Both the position numbers and the translations under genes were made by a program. From NCBI GenBank assembly GCA_015178975.1, contig WHVD01000029.1, positions 1 to 64,000 of the forward strand: a DNA stretch of 64,000 nt, in the 5' to 3' direction. The DNA comes from Hysterangium stoloniferum (Eukaryota > Basidiomycota > Agaricomycetes > Hysterangiales > Hysterangiaceae). Position 1 is the first letter of the stretch. The number at the start of each line of letters is the position of its first letter. Shown here in pieces: positions 36,021 to 46,491 of this stretch. The notes beneath the pieces are model-generated. The model had not been told where the DNA came from. It saw only the letters and a list, made by a program, of their open reading frames with translations, and did not search any database.

Positions 36021-36461
36021 ATGCTAGGGTGAGGTAAAAAATACACTCAGAGCTGATTGTGAGTATGCATCATAGTGTTGTAGACAGAATTTAAAGTTGA
36101 CACTGCTGGAAATTGGCACACAGATGTGATTATGTATACCCTGATGAACAGGACAGACAAGGGGACAGCATTGAGAATGTTGAGCTCAGATGCAACAGAT
36201 GTGACAGTGATGAGACAATGAAGTGGACACAATTAGCTGCCAAAGTGAAGAGGCCAAGAGTTGAAAGAGATGTTGAAGGATGGCTGATACAATGAATACA
36301 CTCAAGCATGGACAGATACTGTACATGCCAAACCTAAATGAACAGCCTCCTATGTGTGGTGTCTTGATGCTCAACACTCCTTCCTCCTCACTGCTCTACT
36401 CCTCCTGTCATGTAGTTTCCGACCAGAGACCTAAAAAAAGCATGCAAATTGGGTTGACACA
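36021..36461. other. No gene supported
   Basis: Short open frames only; nothing recognised. Confidence 0.3.
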
Positions 36462-37142
36462 TGTGAAGGGTAGGGTTAAGTTCCTAAGGACTTCCACTAC
36501 CAATATTATTTCTGATTTTATTATATTTTATTTTCTATGTTTTTCTCCTTCTTTTCTGAGATATTCTTTGAATATCTCCCCTTAGTAATTATAAGTTCTA
36601 TGTATGCATGTGGGCATGTGGATGCCCACAGATTTATGAACACCTGTATAGTAGTAGATGCCCTAAGTGTCAAATCTAGACACTTTTACCCCGACAACCA
36701 CCACCTGCAAGTTTGCAAGTATTGGTTTGGGGTGCCATCATCACCTTAAGTCTTATGAATTTGCTAGACTTTGCACTGTGTCAGTCAAAGTCTAGTCAGC
36801 ACTATCTAGCCTTCCTAGTAGCCTAAGCTCTCTATTCAACTAGCTATGCCATTAAATATGTATACAGCACTTCTTATCCAAGTAGCTAGCTGTTCACTCT
36901 CATAAGGCTCTCAATCTTCTAGAAACTGACCCAGAAGGGAGGGATCACATCTTACAGGTCAATCCCTTGTCCTACTACATATTGTGACACTTACTGAATA
37001 CTTACTGAATATTTCCCCTAACTGCTACATATGCACATAATTGTTGATATTGAGAATTGCACCATTTAAAGTCAATTATCTTCACACTGTTTAACATCAA
37101 TTATCTTCGCACATTGAGTGCTAAATTACATGACTCTTCACA
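36462..37142 (+). repeat. Degenerate solo LTR, family P, copy P4
   Basis: Begins TGTGAAGGGTAGGG and ends ATGACTCTTCACA, with the internal AGACA-CTTTTACCC-ACCACCT block in the same place as in the Gypsy-1 LTR (8,425). CpG-poor. Flanks (ACACA and ATGTG) do not match, so the target duplication is lost or the copy is recombined. Confidence 0.68.
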
Positions 37143-37199
37143 ATGTGAGACAGAATATGATTAGTTTGTTGGTTATGGAACTATTTAAGGAGGGAGGGA

Positions 37200-37870
37200 T
37201 TAGCCATGGAAAAGGTTGAGTTAATGTTAACTGGACATCAGTGTAAATGACCAACATACAAGGAGAGGGACAGATGAGATAGGAGTTATGGCCACCATAG
37301 AATAGGAAGATGAACATGTGCAAGGCAATTGTAAAATGGTGGCCTAGGTGACATGAAACAAGTTTTTAGCAACTTGTCAAATTAATGGTGACAAGAAGCT
37401 CTGTATGGTAGTCAATTGTAGAATGGTTGTAAGGTCTTAATGAAATATATCCATGAATTTAAGGAGGTTGCCACATTGGTCATCTGGCTCTTGAGTCAAT
37501 GAGTCATCATTTACGAGATATCCTCAATGTAGCTGAGATTTGTAGCAACATTTGAGAGATATAGATTTTGCAATACTGCCACTTAAAAAGGCTAGTAGGA
37601 AGGATATGTAGAAATGAGGTTGGAGGGAAATAATGTAGTTGCATTGAATAGTTTTGAAAATAATTATGGTAAATGTGAAGAACATGTTTTTTAATGATAA
37701 TTGTTGTGGTGCCATGGTAGGGAATGGTCCAAAAAATAATGGGGTGATTGACACTATGTGTAAGAACAATTAGCTCTAAAGAGAATGTTGGGGCAAAGAG
37801 CATTTTGAAGATGAACATGCAACTTGTGCAGAAAGTTGTTTTAATTAGGGTTGAGTATGGGTCTTGACAC
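37200..37870 (+). repeat. Dispersed repeat I, copy 1
   Basis: Matches, with many substitutions, the complement of 62,130-62,640 (for example CAAATTAATGGTGA and GTCAATTGTAGA-TGGT in both). Neither copy has recognisable ends. A 155-residue open frame on its minus strand is not supported as a gene because the frame is not kept in the other copy. Confidence 0.65.
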
Positions 37871-38669
37871 TTGAAAACATGATTGGATGGTGTTTCATCA
37901 TTCACATTATGTGGCATTGCCAGGGCCCATAACCTGTTAGAAAGGAAGACCCAAATATTAGAGCTCAGTCTCATACAACAATAGCATATACATAATTGAC
38001 TAAAGTGTAGATAGTGTAACTACATACACCAGGAAAACCCTCTCTCCAAAAGATTTTAGGATCCATAGTAGAGCCTTGTCTTATATAAACTCCAATAATG
38101 TCTATTGGATCCCCTATAAGATTTAAAATTGGGTAAGGATCCAAAAGGTAGGTGGAGGGTGATCAGGTGTCCATAGGATCTTTTAACCATCAACCATATT
38201 ATGGAATATAAACTTCTTCAATTTTGTATAGCCCAGTGGGATTCTGTATCCCTTGATCTTTCCTGTGACTTGTCAGAGGATGATCCAATTAAAATTTACA
38301 AAACTCCTGGATGTGGTTGCAGGATTTAACATCACATAGAACATGTGTGTAATTAATGAATTTAAAATCCCATTCACATCCCTGAATTTGATGGAATTAC
38401 AAAATAATATAGTTCCTATTTAATGAAGATACGGGTTATCCGAGGATCGTCTCTCATTGTCCATTTGGACTAGGACTTGAACTGAGTTGAGGACGACACG
38501 CCACTAAACTCGCGCAAGTTAGCGAAACCAGGATGTCTCCGGAGAAAAGAAAACTGTTGGATTTGACTCAGCTTTAGAGCAGTGGAAATGTGTGACTCTC
38601 TCTCACAGTTTCTGTGTATATGGAATGTTAATGGCCATATAGAGTTGACTTCACTACTGAGTGTCTACA
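37871..38669. other. No gene supported
   Basis: Transition from CpG-poor repeats to CpG-normal host DNA at about 38,420. Confidence 0.4.
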
Positions 38670-38742
38670 GGATTGGTAGCTCAGTGGTAGAACATCCGGT
38701 CTAGATTACAGATGGCCCCAGGTTCAACTCCTTGCCAGTCCA
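38670..38742 (+). pseudogene. tRNA-like sequence, probably a tRNA pseudogene
   Basis: Exactly 73 bases. Acceptor GGATTGG pairs with CCAGTCC (one G:U), the D region reads TAGCTCAGTGGTAGAAC, and the T loop reads GGTTCAACTCC, so Pol III A and B boxes are present. The D and T stems each have one mismatch and no proper anticodon stem forms, so a functional tRNA is unlikely; a tRNA-derived SINE head is the alternative. Confidence 0.5.
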
Positions 38743-39601
38743 ATATTTTCCAATACTTCCTTAGTCAGGAAGTAACAGTACATCGAAGCTATTGTGTGGT
38801 CTGGCTGAGGTGGCCCGTCCTGGGGGAGATAGCAGTTTCGAATTCCATGCCCTGATGTAGAACAGGCTCCTCGTTGCAGCACCGATTGTTGAGATATAAT
38901 TGTCTTGCAGTTGTATATTTGGTAGCATATCGTCAAGATAAAGAACTGACTTCTTATAGAGTGTATTAACTATGCATTGACCAGCAAAATGCTAAAGTTG
39001 CTTCGATTGAAGTTAACCACAAAATATCAAAGCAAGCTCCCTTATATCTTTGCTGTGAAAGCGCGAAACAACTTTGAAGCTGTGAGTTACCTTGGAAGTA
39101 GACAATGGGGCGGATGAGACAGATAAGTTATTCCCATCACCACCATCATCGAGGCTTGTCCAAAAAATAAGATAATTGGCTCGTATCTACTTCATGAGGT
39201 GTATAAGATTGTAGATCGCACCCCATCACATTTTCCAATGCTGGCAATAAAGCGTACAAACTATGCATACGTTAATTGGATATAGGCAACATATTCGTGG
39301 AACCCTCAGTGAGGTACCAGTAGAGTGGTGATGAGGTTACAGTCAAATATCACGCTCAAGATATGCCACATACGATAATTTCATTTGCTTTAATCTTGCC
39401 TATCACACAACGACATAACGGATGCACATACACTCCAGGAAGGCCCTACACATTTTGCACTGTATGCGTATGCGTCTCACGAACATAAACCAAAGATAAT
39501 TAAATGCTAGAGTTCACTGTACAAATGAAGCAAAATAACGTGTTCATTATTGAAGCCTTTAACCTACATCCCTCGCGCTCTGAGAATTCAAAATCGCGTA
39601 C
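38743..39601. other. Host intergenic, no gene supported
   Basis: CpG-normal DNA downstream (3' side) of the DUF4336-like gene. A second B-box-like GTTTCGAATTCC lies at about 38,832 without a matching acceptor stem. Confidence 0.4.
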
Positions 39602-40848
39602 CTACTGCAGAAAATCCTTGTACAAGGCGCACCATGCCTCCTTTCCATTCGTCTCAATGACATCCTGTCGAAATTATGTCATGAAATGGCTCAAGCTCTG
39701 AGTGACAAGAATGCGTACACCATGGCAAGGAATGATCCTGTCGAAATCCCAAGCCGCGACAATTCGAGCATCCCTCTTCATTTCTCTAAGCAGAGTTAAC
39801 ATAATCATTGAAATAAGGGATAGGGAACCCACTCTTTGTTCTTTCCAAGATTCGATATTATCTTTTGGTGCAGCCAGCTTGTGGGACCTAGGGACAAACG
39901 GAGGAGCCATGGCTTGCTAGCGACCTTGGCATACTGGCGGGACGCTAGTGAGATTGACATAGCTAATATCAATGGGCTTACCTGCTCGTTGGCGGGAAGA
40001 TTAAGAAGAAGATCCGCTTCTATGAGAGACTTGGAGGGGATGTGATGGAATGCGACGTCTTTGTTTTCAAAACCAGAGAAATAGCTGAGGGATGGCCTTA
40101 GATTGGAAGTAATGTAGTAGTCAATATTTACCATGATTGGATCTGAAGTGAAGCATCGGTTAGCATCGTGGCTTCTGGTGGTGGTAAAACATTACGCACC
40201 TCCTCTTCAAAACCATACTTCGTACCAGGGGCATCAGCACCATAAGCTTGGAAGAGAATGGTCAGTTATTATATCCATGGGAAATATGAATCGCAAACTA
40301 CCTCCATCAAATTTGGGGCATTTTGGATTGGAAAGGAGAGCCTCTACTCCAATGAATTTGGCTTTAGGATATGCTTTCTTGAAGTCGTCTGGGGTGTATG
40401 CGGTCACTTGTCTGGTCGTGAAGCCTCACCGCAAAAAAATGAAACTGACTGAGAAACAAGTAATGCAGCGCGTCAGCAGCCGCGACATATCTGAAAGAGT
40501 GGTATATGAGAATGAGAATGACAATGAAGTATATTAATCAAGCCACTCACTTCACGTCCCCGAGTTCGTCTATCTTCGCCTTTGTTTCATCATCAAGAGG
40601 TGTAGATGCGAGCACCCATACCCCTCCTGTTCCCAACTTGATAGCAGTCGACCTTCCCCCAAAGGGAACCAATCCTGATCTGAGAAATGGACTTCGAAAG
40701 CATTTGAGACAGTGGGAGGGAGCGACTTGAAGGGTCAGCCTACCGAGAAAACGTCCAGACGTTTTCTGTAATCTTAAAGAGCCGATTTATATTCTCGATA
40801 TTTCATGATTGCTTCGAGATTTACCTTTCTGATAACTGTGTCCGGCAT
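39602..40848 (-). CDS. DUF4336-like protein, 242 aa, 11 exons
   Basis: Gene model on the minus strand: exons 40825-40848, 40744-40772, 40551-40679, 40446-40490, 40302-40411, 40200-40246, 40132-40142, 39982-40084, 39833-39933, 39719-39785 and 39602-39664, all with GT-AG introns of 34-64 bases and a continuous frame of 243 codons ending in TAG. Protein blocks: ENVWTFSRSGLVPFGGRSTA, GGVWVLASTPLDDETKAKI, KYVAAADALHYLFL, KAYPKAKFIGVEALL, GTKYGFEEEI, DVAFHHIPSKSLIEADLLLN, AAWDFDRIIPCHGDVIE. This matches my memory of the basidiomycete DUF4336 family, which has a metallo-beta-lactamase-like fold; enzymatic role unknown. Exon 7 is only 11 bases and intron 4 only 34. No break seen. Confidence 0.88.
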
Positions 40849-40868
40849 GATGTAACTGAATGGCGATG

Positions 40869-40876
40869 TGACGTCA
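40869..40876. promoter_or_regulatory. CRE-type palindrome TGACGTCA
   Basis: Perfect ATF/CREB consensus 21 bases upstream of the DUF4336-like start codon. In fungi such sites bind Atf1-type bZIP regulators of stress response. A single 8-base match could be chance, but the position is favourable. Confidence 0.45.
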
Positions 40877-40937
40877 CGAGTCACGACTGTTGGAAGATAG
40901 CTAGGACGGTCTAATAAATTAGATCGTGGTCTTTGCA

Positions 40938-42041
40938 ATGGGAGTGTTTAAGCTCCGCTACACTGGAACCCTTTCCTGTCGCCTTTGTCTCTTGCCACCA
41001 TCATCTGAGTGGCCGGCCCTCAAGGTATTGCTCAGCCTTGCCTTGAGTACTTTTCTTTTCTTCTTTTTTTTTTCTTTTTGGAATCTCCACCCGGACACCA
41101 CTAGCGTGGTCCGTTCGTCCTTCCCAACAGGGGGTTCGGAAAATGGGTGGTACAGATATCCTTCATCCTTCTTGAAGTCCATCCTGCCTTTCTGTCAAAC
41201 ACCCTGGATCTTCGAACCACAATGGCTTATCCCGCAATACACTACACTTGGACTTCCTCGTCCCATTACTGCCATGTTCCTCTGACTGAACCATAATGGC
41301 TATTCTACACCATGCCGCCCTTGCCGGCTCATTGCTGCCTACATTCCTAGATAATCCAGTGGCTCTTTGAAGACACAGCTTCTCAGACTTCCCGTTTTTC
41401 ATCCCGGCAGGATACTCCAACAACATTCTTCTTTGGCGACATTCGTGATATGTTCGCTCCCGGCCCTCCGTGCCTCCACTCCATTCTTCTTGTGGGCTCG
41501 CTCATGTCCCCATCAGCATGCTTTGTGCAATGGAGCCTGCGGCCCCCGGATTCGCTTCCACTGGGGGTCCGCTCACCAAACACGGACAGAGACAAAGATC
41601 AACCCCTCCCCTGACAGGTCACGTGGATACACATGATCACATGACACTCAATAGAAAAGTGTCGCGTAGCATACGTCTGTACCACACAACATATGGACCT
41701 ACATGAGCACTCTCCACCTCCATCCCATCCACGGGGCCTAATCGCAGTTTTCTGGTCCCGTCTCCCTCTACGCACGATCCATTTGACTCTCAGGCGGAGT
41801 CGGAAGAGCCTACAACCCCTTCAGCCCTCTCCTCGCCATGCTTGTCATCAGACCGAGCGCTGTCTCCAGAACCATCGGACGGTTCAACGAGGTGTGCTCT
41901 AGCAATACACCCCACTTCCTGGTATCCGATTCTCGCTCCGAATTTGAGAATTTCAATGCTGGGGGTAAACGCAAGACCAGGGCGTCGCTGGCGGCCGCTC
42001 AGAAACGAGCGAGAACTCTTCTGACTGACTGCGAAGATTAA
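40938..42041 (+). other. Possible host gene or gene relic, model unresolved
   Basis: CpG-rich DNA with exon-like stretches in different frames: MGVFKLRYTGTLSC from 40,938, SRFSSRQDTPTTFFFGDIRD at about 41,392, SPSTHDPFDSQAESEEPTTP at about 41,760, and a C-terminal looking KRKTRASLAAAQKRARTLL before a stop at 42,039-42,041. It would be divergent from the DUF4336-like gene with about 90 bases between starts. I could not join these with convincing splice sites, so it may be decayed. Confidence 0.35.
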
Positions 42042-42631
42042 GCTATCTTGTTTTTCGGATTTTGACTCTTTTTTATTTGGTGTGCTTTTAGAGTGTTACG
42101 ATTACAGCCCGCATTCCTGGGAATAGCCTGTACTAGTGAACGTAGTGATATAATAGAGATATCATTTTATGAATTATTCAAATATTGATAAGAAAAACAT
42201 GGCCATTCATGGGTTGATTAATACAAGGGCAAATATAGATAGGAGGGTTGAGCAAGGGGTGCTGTTGGAAGATATAGCCTAGCAGGCACGTTGCAAGTGT
42301 GAGGCTCGATATAATAAAGTCTTTTGATTTGAATACGGTGCCTGAAGGTGAGGCCAATATGAAAGCTGAGATTCGTGCCAAATCTCAACACAATGTCAGA
42401 TTTGATATCATTCAGCTAGACTCGGATTTGAGTCATCTGCGCTCTCATCGGGTCGGATGGGGTTACCATCCACAAATACAGAAGGCTGTATTGTCGCGCA
42501 TCTTGAAGGATAGAAGAATCAGATCGCCATGGTAAATTCAACCAGCTATGATGAACAGCGAACCCCGGAGAATGTGATGCTACGGAAGGTAAAGATACCG
42601 CCATACAAACATGGAGCATCGAATGGACGAC
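42042..42631. other. Host intergenic; one weak 78-codon ORF
   Basis: An open frame at 42,299-42,535 (MRLDIIKSFDLNTVPEGEAN start) has ordinary amino acid use but no recognised homology. Not called as a gene. Confidence 0.3.
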
Positions 42632-42637
42632 TATAAA
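42632..42637 (+). promoter_or_regulatory. TATA box of the secreted peptide gene
   Basis: TATAAA 58 bases upstream of the ATG at 42,695. Placement suits a short 5' leader. Confidence 0.45.
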
Positions 42638-42690
42638 TGCCGCTCATCGTTATTAACCTTATTATTTTACTTACCCTACCCTAATATCAT

Positions 42691-43186
42691 TGAAATGAAT
42701 CTCTCCAAAAACTTAAGAGTTGTCATTTTTGTGGTATTATTCACCATTCATGCTGTGGTAGCCGGACCATGTCCTCGACTGAACGAGGACGCCAGTGAGT
42801 GCGACTTGATACTTTTCATAACCCTGGATTGACATGACACCAATTGCTCTAGATGGTTTAGGCTCCATATGTTTTTAGTTATGAAAGGTAGGATGTGTGC
42901 TGCTACTGTAAGTTATTCTCAATGCCATCCGAGTCTTTAATCTCATATTAACTCCTATCAGCCTGAGCACAGTGCATGAGCATACATCTATAAATCAAGA
43001 ATATTTATACAGCTGTTTTCAATTAACTGTATATAACCTATTGATATGAAATATGCAGTTTAGAGTATTTCTGACATATTGTCTGTTTAAAGATGTAGTT
43101 ATGTGTAGCTACCTGGCAAGGGTTAATTATGGGAACAAGAGACACAGCACTTAGGCTTAACTTCACAATCTCGGAATATCCTATTA
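42691..43186 (+). repeat. Segmental tandem duplication, unit 1
   Basis: About 495 bases repeated at 43,239-43,730 with roughly nine in ten bases equal, covering the peptide gene and 300 bases 3' of it. The 3' part includes GCATGAGCATACATCTATAAATC, shared almost unchanged. Confidence 0.93.
42695..42878 (+). CDS. Small secreted peptide, 41 aa, 2 exons
   Basis: Proposed exons 42,695-42,794 and 42,853-42,878 with a 58-base intron (GTGAGTGCG donor, CTCTAG acceptor), the same size as introns of neighbouring host genes. The peptide starts MNLSKNLRVVIFVVLFTIHA, a clear signal peptide with cleavage expected after VVA, leaving a mature part of about 17 residues (GPCPRLNEDA..., two cysteines). Without splicing the frame ends at 42,832. 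Small secreted peptides are common in plant-associated fungi; the role here is inference only. A second copy follows at 43,240. Confidence 0.5.
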
Positions 43187-43238
43187 AAAGTAGTATGAGT
43201 TGACTTATTTTAATACACAATCTATAGGGGTAATTTGA

Positions 43239-43730
43239 AATGAATCTCTCAAAAAACTTAAGAGTTGTCATTTTTGCGGTATTATTCACCGTTCACCGTT
43301 CACGCTGTGGTAGCCGGACCACGTCGACTGAACGAGGACGTCCGTGAGTGCGACTTGATACTTGTCATATCCCTAGAGTGACATGGCACCAATTGCTCTA
43401 GATGATGCCCCCATATTTTTTTAGTTATGAAAGGTAGGATGTGTGCTACTACCGTAAGTTATTTTCAATGCCATCCGAGTCTTTAATCTCATATTAACTC
43501 TTATCAGCCTGAGCACAGCGCACGAGCATACATCTATAAATCGAGAATATTTATACCGCTGTTTTCAATTAACTGTATATAACCTATTGATATGAAATAT
43601 GCAATTCAGAGTATTTCTGACATATGTATTGTCTGTTTAAAGATGCAGTTATGTGTAGCTACCTGGCGAGGGTTAATTATGGGAAGAGACACAGCACTTA
43701 GGCTTAACTTCACAATCTCGGAATATCCTC
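43239..43730 (+). repeat. Segmental tandem duplication, unit 2
   Basis: Second unit; contains the broken copy of the secreted peptide gene. Here CpG is slightly richer than in unit 1 (for example ATAAATCGAGAA against ATAAATCAAGAA), so unit 1 may have lost CpG sites. Confidence 0.93.
43240..43427 (+). pseudogene. Second copy of the secreted peptide gene, frameshifted
   Basis: Same start (MNLSKNLRVVIFAVLFT), same donor and acceptor (58-base intron 43,344-43,401), but an 8-base tandem duplication (CACCGTTC, about 43,288-43,303) shifts the frame inside the signal peptide and leads to a stop near 43,345. Likely non-functional unless a downstream start is used. Confidence 0.7.
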
Positions 43731-44440
43731 TGAAATTTGTAGAAATTTAAAGTTTCTCTGGAATGTTTAAATTCTTGAAAATGCATAGGAAGTTTTATAT
43801 ATTCTAAAGAATTCTCCAGGCACTTCCCGGATTGGACTACTTATAAAGTTTTGGAGCATTCTTGATGCCGGAATGTCGTGTGGACCACTTTGTCCATGAG
43901 GGATCACATTTTGTCCTTTGCTAGTGGACTAAAAATATTACATCTTTGGGACATATTCGGGCATTGAGAATGCTCCCGAAACTTTATATGGTTCAATTTC
44001 GAAAGTGTCGGGAGAGTTATTTAGAAAACATATAAAATTCGCCATGCAACTTCAAAAATTTGAATATTCTCAGCAAACTTTATGAATTTTAGAGCATATT
44101 CTGAATTCAAGAATATGAGCCTCGGCACTGTAAGAGTGGATACGCCGTCAATGTCCCCACTCCTTGTCCCCTGAGCTCAATATTCTGTAGAGTTAACAAC
44201 AACTTATAGGTGACTCCTTCATTGTCATTAACTTCAGATTCGATATAGATTGGAGATATCAAAACACTATCTTTATATTGTGTAAAAACTAAATTGAAAT
44301 GGCGTAATTGGATATGTTCTAGATGCGGTCATCTAGGGATATTCAGAGTAGCCGGCTGTTGGCCCAGAGGCTGCCATAAACGGAGACAGGGAGATGGATG
44401 GTTCCAGGAGGTATCACAGAAATCACACCTTTGGGATCTT
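43731..44440. other. Host intergenic, no gene supported
   Basis: AT-rich with short repeated words (GAATTCAAGAATAT, GAATATTCTCAG types). No gene model. Confidence 0.4.
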
Positions 44441-44673
44441 TCACGGGTTCCCGTGGAGGGTTACTGATGGAGAACACTGGTAGCTTGCCTTTGCCTGTTC
44501 GTCGCTGATGGATTCGTTCCACACAAAATCAAATCCTTTCTGATCGAAATTAATATGCCCAGTTGACAACCGATGGCAGCGATTCTATAAGGTTAAAGCA
44601 ATCAGAAGTGTGACTCCAGATGTACCTTCCTCGAAGGCGGCGGTCGTCTCAGTTGAGCAGCTCTCTCGCGTTT
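44441..44673 (-). other. Candidate terminal exons of a host gene
   Basis: Minus strand: exon 44,626-44,673 (KRERAAQLRRPPPSRK), a 41-base GT-AG intron 44,585-44,625, then exon 44,441-44,584 (NRCHRLSTGHINFDQKGFDF, WNESISDEQAKASYQC) with TGA. The reading looks protein-like but upstream lies a Tc1 relic, so a 5' part is missing or elsewhere. Product not recognised. Confidence 0.33.
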
Positions 44674-44699
44674 CTGGAATAATAAATAAAACTAAATAA

Positions 44700-44830
44700 T
44701 CACTCATTGGAATGATTTTTTGACTCTATTTTCCACCTAATGAATACTTGGTATGCCCACTTTTTGCTTTAATAACTGCTTCACCTTCGGCTAGTGAAGT
44801 GGTTGACCTCTGCCAGTGATCTGGCACAGC
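44700..44830 (-). pseudogene. Tc1/mariner transposase 3' end relic
   Basis: Minus strand encodes EGEAVIKAKSGHTKY, the standard C-terminus of Tc1-type transposases seen in T1, T2a and T2b. The rest of the gene is not detectable. Confidence 0.6.
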
Positions 44831-45181
44831 TGCTAACTGATCTATTTGTCATCTCTTTATGCCCAACCACGACAATCTCGGGTCAAATTTGGATTGATTT
44901 GATATAATACTGAATAGTCACGCTAAATCATCTGATTCAGAATGAAATAACGCCTATTGTATATCACGATGAGCGGAACAAAGATGGGGATACCGGACGT
45001 CTTAAACATATAGTGTGCAGCTGATTCGGTGCCCCATGTATACCGGGGGCACGCATGTGATGAAAAGTTGCGGAACTATTGTTAAATCTGTAATGACTGC
45101 TCATTTTAAAACACCAAGGCGCGGTGAATCGCTTTACCATCTCACCCTTGTCGTCCCATCCACCCCAAGTGTAGGACCACC

Positions 45182-46491
45182 ATGTCTTCAGGACCTACTT
45201 TCCGTATTTCTCAGTTTGCTCCTGCAAATGAAACATTGGCAACAGTGAGACAGGAAAGGATGGACATAAATGGATATATATTAGGTGCTGTGGGATATGG
45301 TGCGCTTTCCTTTCGAAACACGTTCCCCAAAGATACTTAGCTCAAGTCGACCTCCATTTAGGCGTTCATATGACGTTATTCTTCATCTGCTTCTCGCTCC
45401 TATTGAAACGATTGGAAAAAGGTCCTACACACACGAAATTCTTCTTATCCTTTATTACGTTCAACTTCATCATTGGGTCGATAGGAAATGGAATTAATTG
45501 TTTCGATAATCAGGCGGAATTCGTGGATAATCGTGACTTCCCAGGAGGGCCGGAAGGATATAGCGCCTCTGTGACAGCATCCTTCCTCAACGTGTTTGGG
45601 GCGACCCTGTACATCATCAATACCTGGACTCAAGATGGTTTATTAGTATGTAGCCAAGCTAGAGTCCGTGTTTCTCCAAAATCAGTATCAATACTTCAAA
45701 TAGTTATATCGTTTTTGCATCATCTTTGATTATAATTACTGGATGATCGCCTTCCCGCTGCTCGCCTATTTCGCGTCCATAAGTACGCTCGTACATCCTC
45801 CATTTCGACACATCAAATGCTCATAACTTTTGCCTTTGATAGTAATATCCTGCCTCTACCTCGCCTCAATCACTCACCAGACCACCACTTTTGGCAGCAA
45901 CCTCGTGAACTTTGGACTCGCCTACTGGTCTCTCTCAATCGGCACAACAATTGTCCTCACTCTCTGCATCGTTGGACGCCTCATTTTCATGCGTCACCGG
46001 GTCAAAACTGTCTTCGGCGCAAGTCAGCTTCAAGGGTCTCCGTATTTATCAATCTCCGCGATGTTTATCGAATCAGCGTTCCTGTACTCCTTTGTAGGAT
46101 TAATTACCCTAGTGTGCCTTGGGAAAGGATTCCCAGCGCTGGCTTTGGTGTTGCCACTTTTGGGACAGGTGCAGGTGGGTTTTACTGAAGTCTCGCTTTG
46201 GAAATGTTGGCTCATCAATATTTTATTCTTTGCCAGTCGATTGCGCCACTTCTCATTATCCTCCGCGTTGCGCATGGCCAGGCGTTGGAAAGGGACACAT
46301 TTAAGAACACAAAGGGTGACACGATGACACCTGGCGTCAGTTTCCAGGCTAGGAAGACTAATAAGGAGAGCTATCACTTGTCAGCTTTAAGCTCGACAAC
46401 AATAAAGAATCAGAGCTGCGAGGCCTTGGACGAGGAGAAGGGTGAAGGGGTTAGGGTAACGAAGACTGTTTACTCCAGCCAGGCGATATGA
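45182..46491 (+). CDS. Seven-helix membrane protein, 355 aa, 5 exons
   Basis: Exons 45182-45299, 45362-45645, 45704-45782, 45843-46174 and 46237-46491; introns of 62, 58, 60, 60 and 62 bases apply between them (four introns, 45300-45361, 45646-45703, 45783-45842, 46175-46236), all GT-AG, frame continuous. Membrane helices are expected near residues 33-54, 65-83, 116-137, 147-169, 186-208, 231-252 and 258-281, followed by a 70-residue polar tail. Signature VDNRDFPGGP after helix 2 and DGLLLYRF at helix 3 match a large Agaricomycete-specific family usually annotated as hypothetical membrane protein. Role unknown; receptor-like topology is an inference. Intact, CpG-normal, in the host island. 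Confidence 0.9.

Noticed and set aside
37507-37974. 155-codon minus-strand open frame
   Set aside because: It overlaps dispersed repeat I and the frame is not kept in the other copy at 62,130-62,640; no recognised domain.
38800-38860. Second tRNA-like block with GTTTCGAATTCC
   Set aside because: Only a B-box-like word; no acceptor or D stem could be formed around it.
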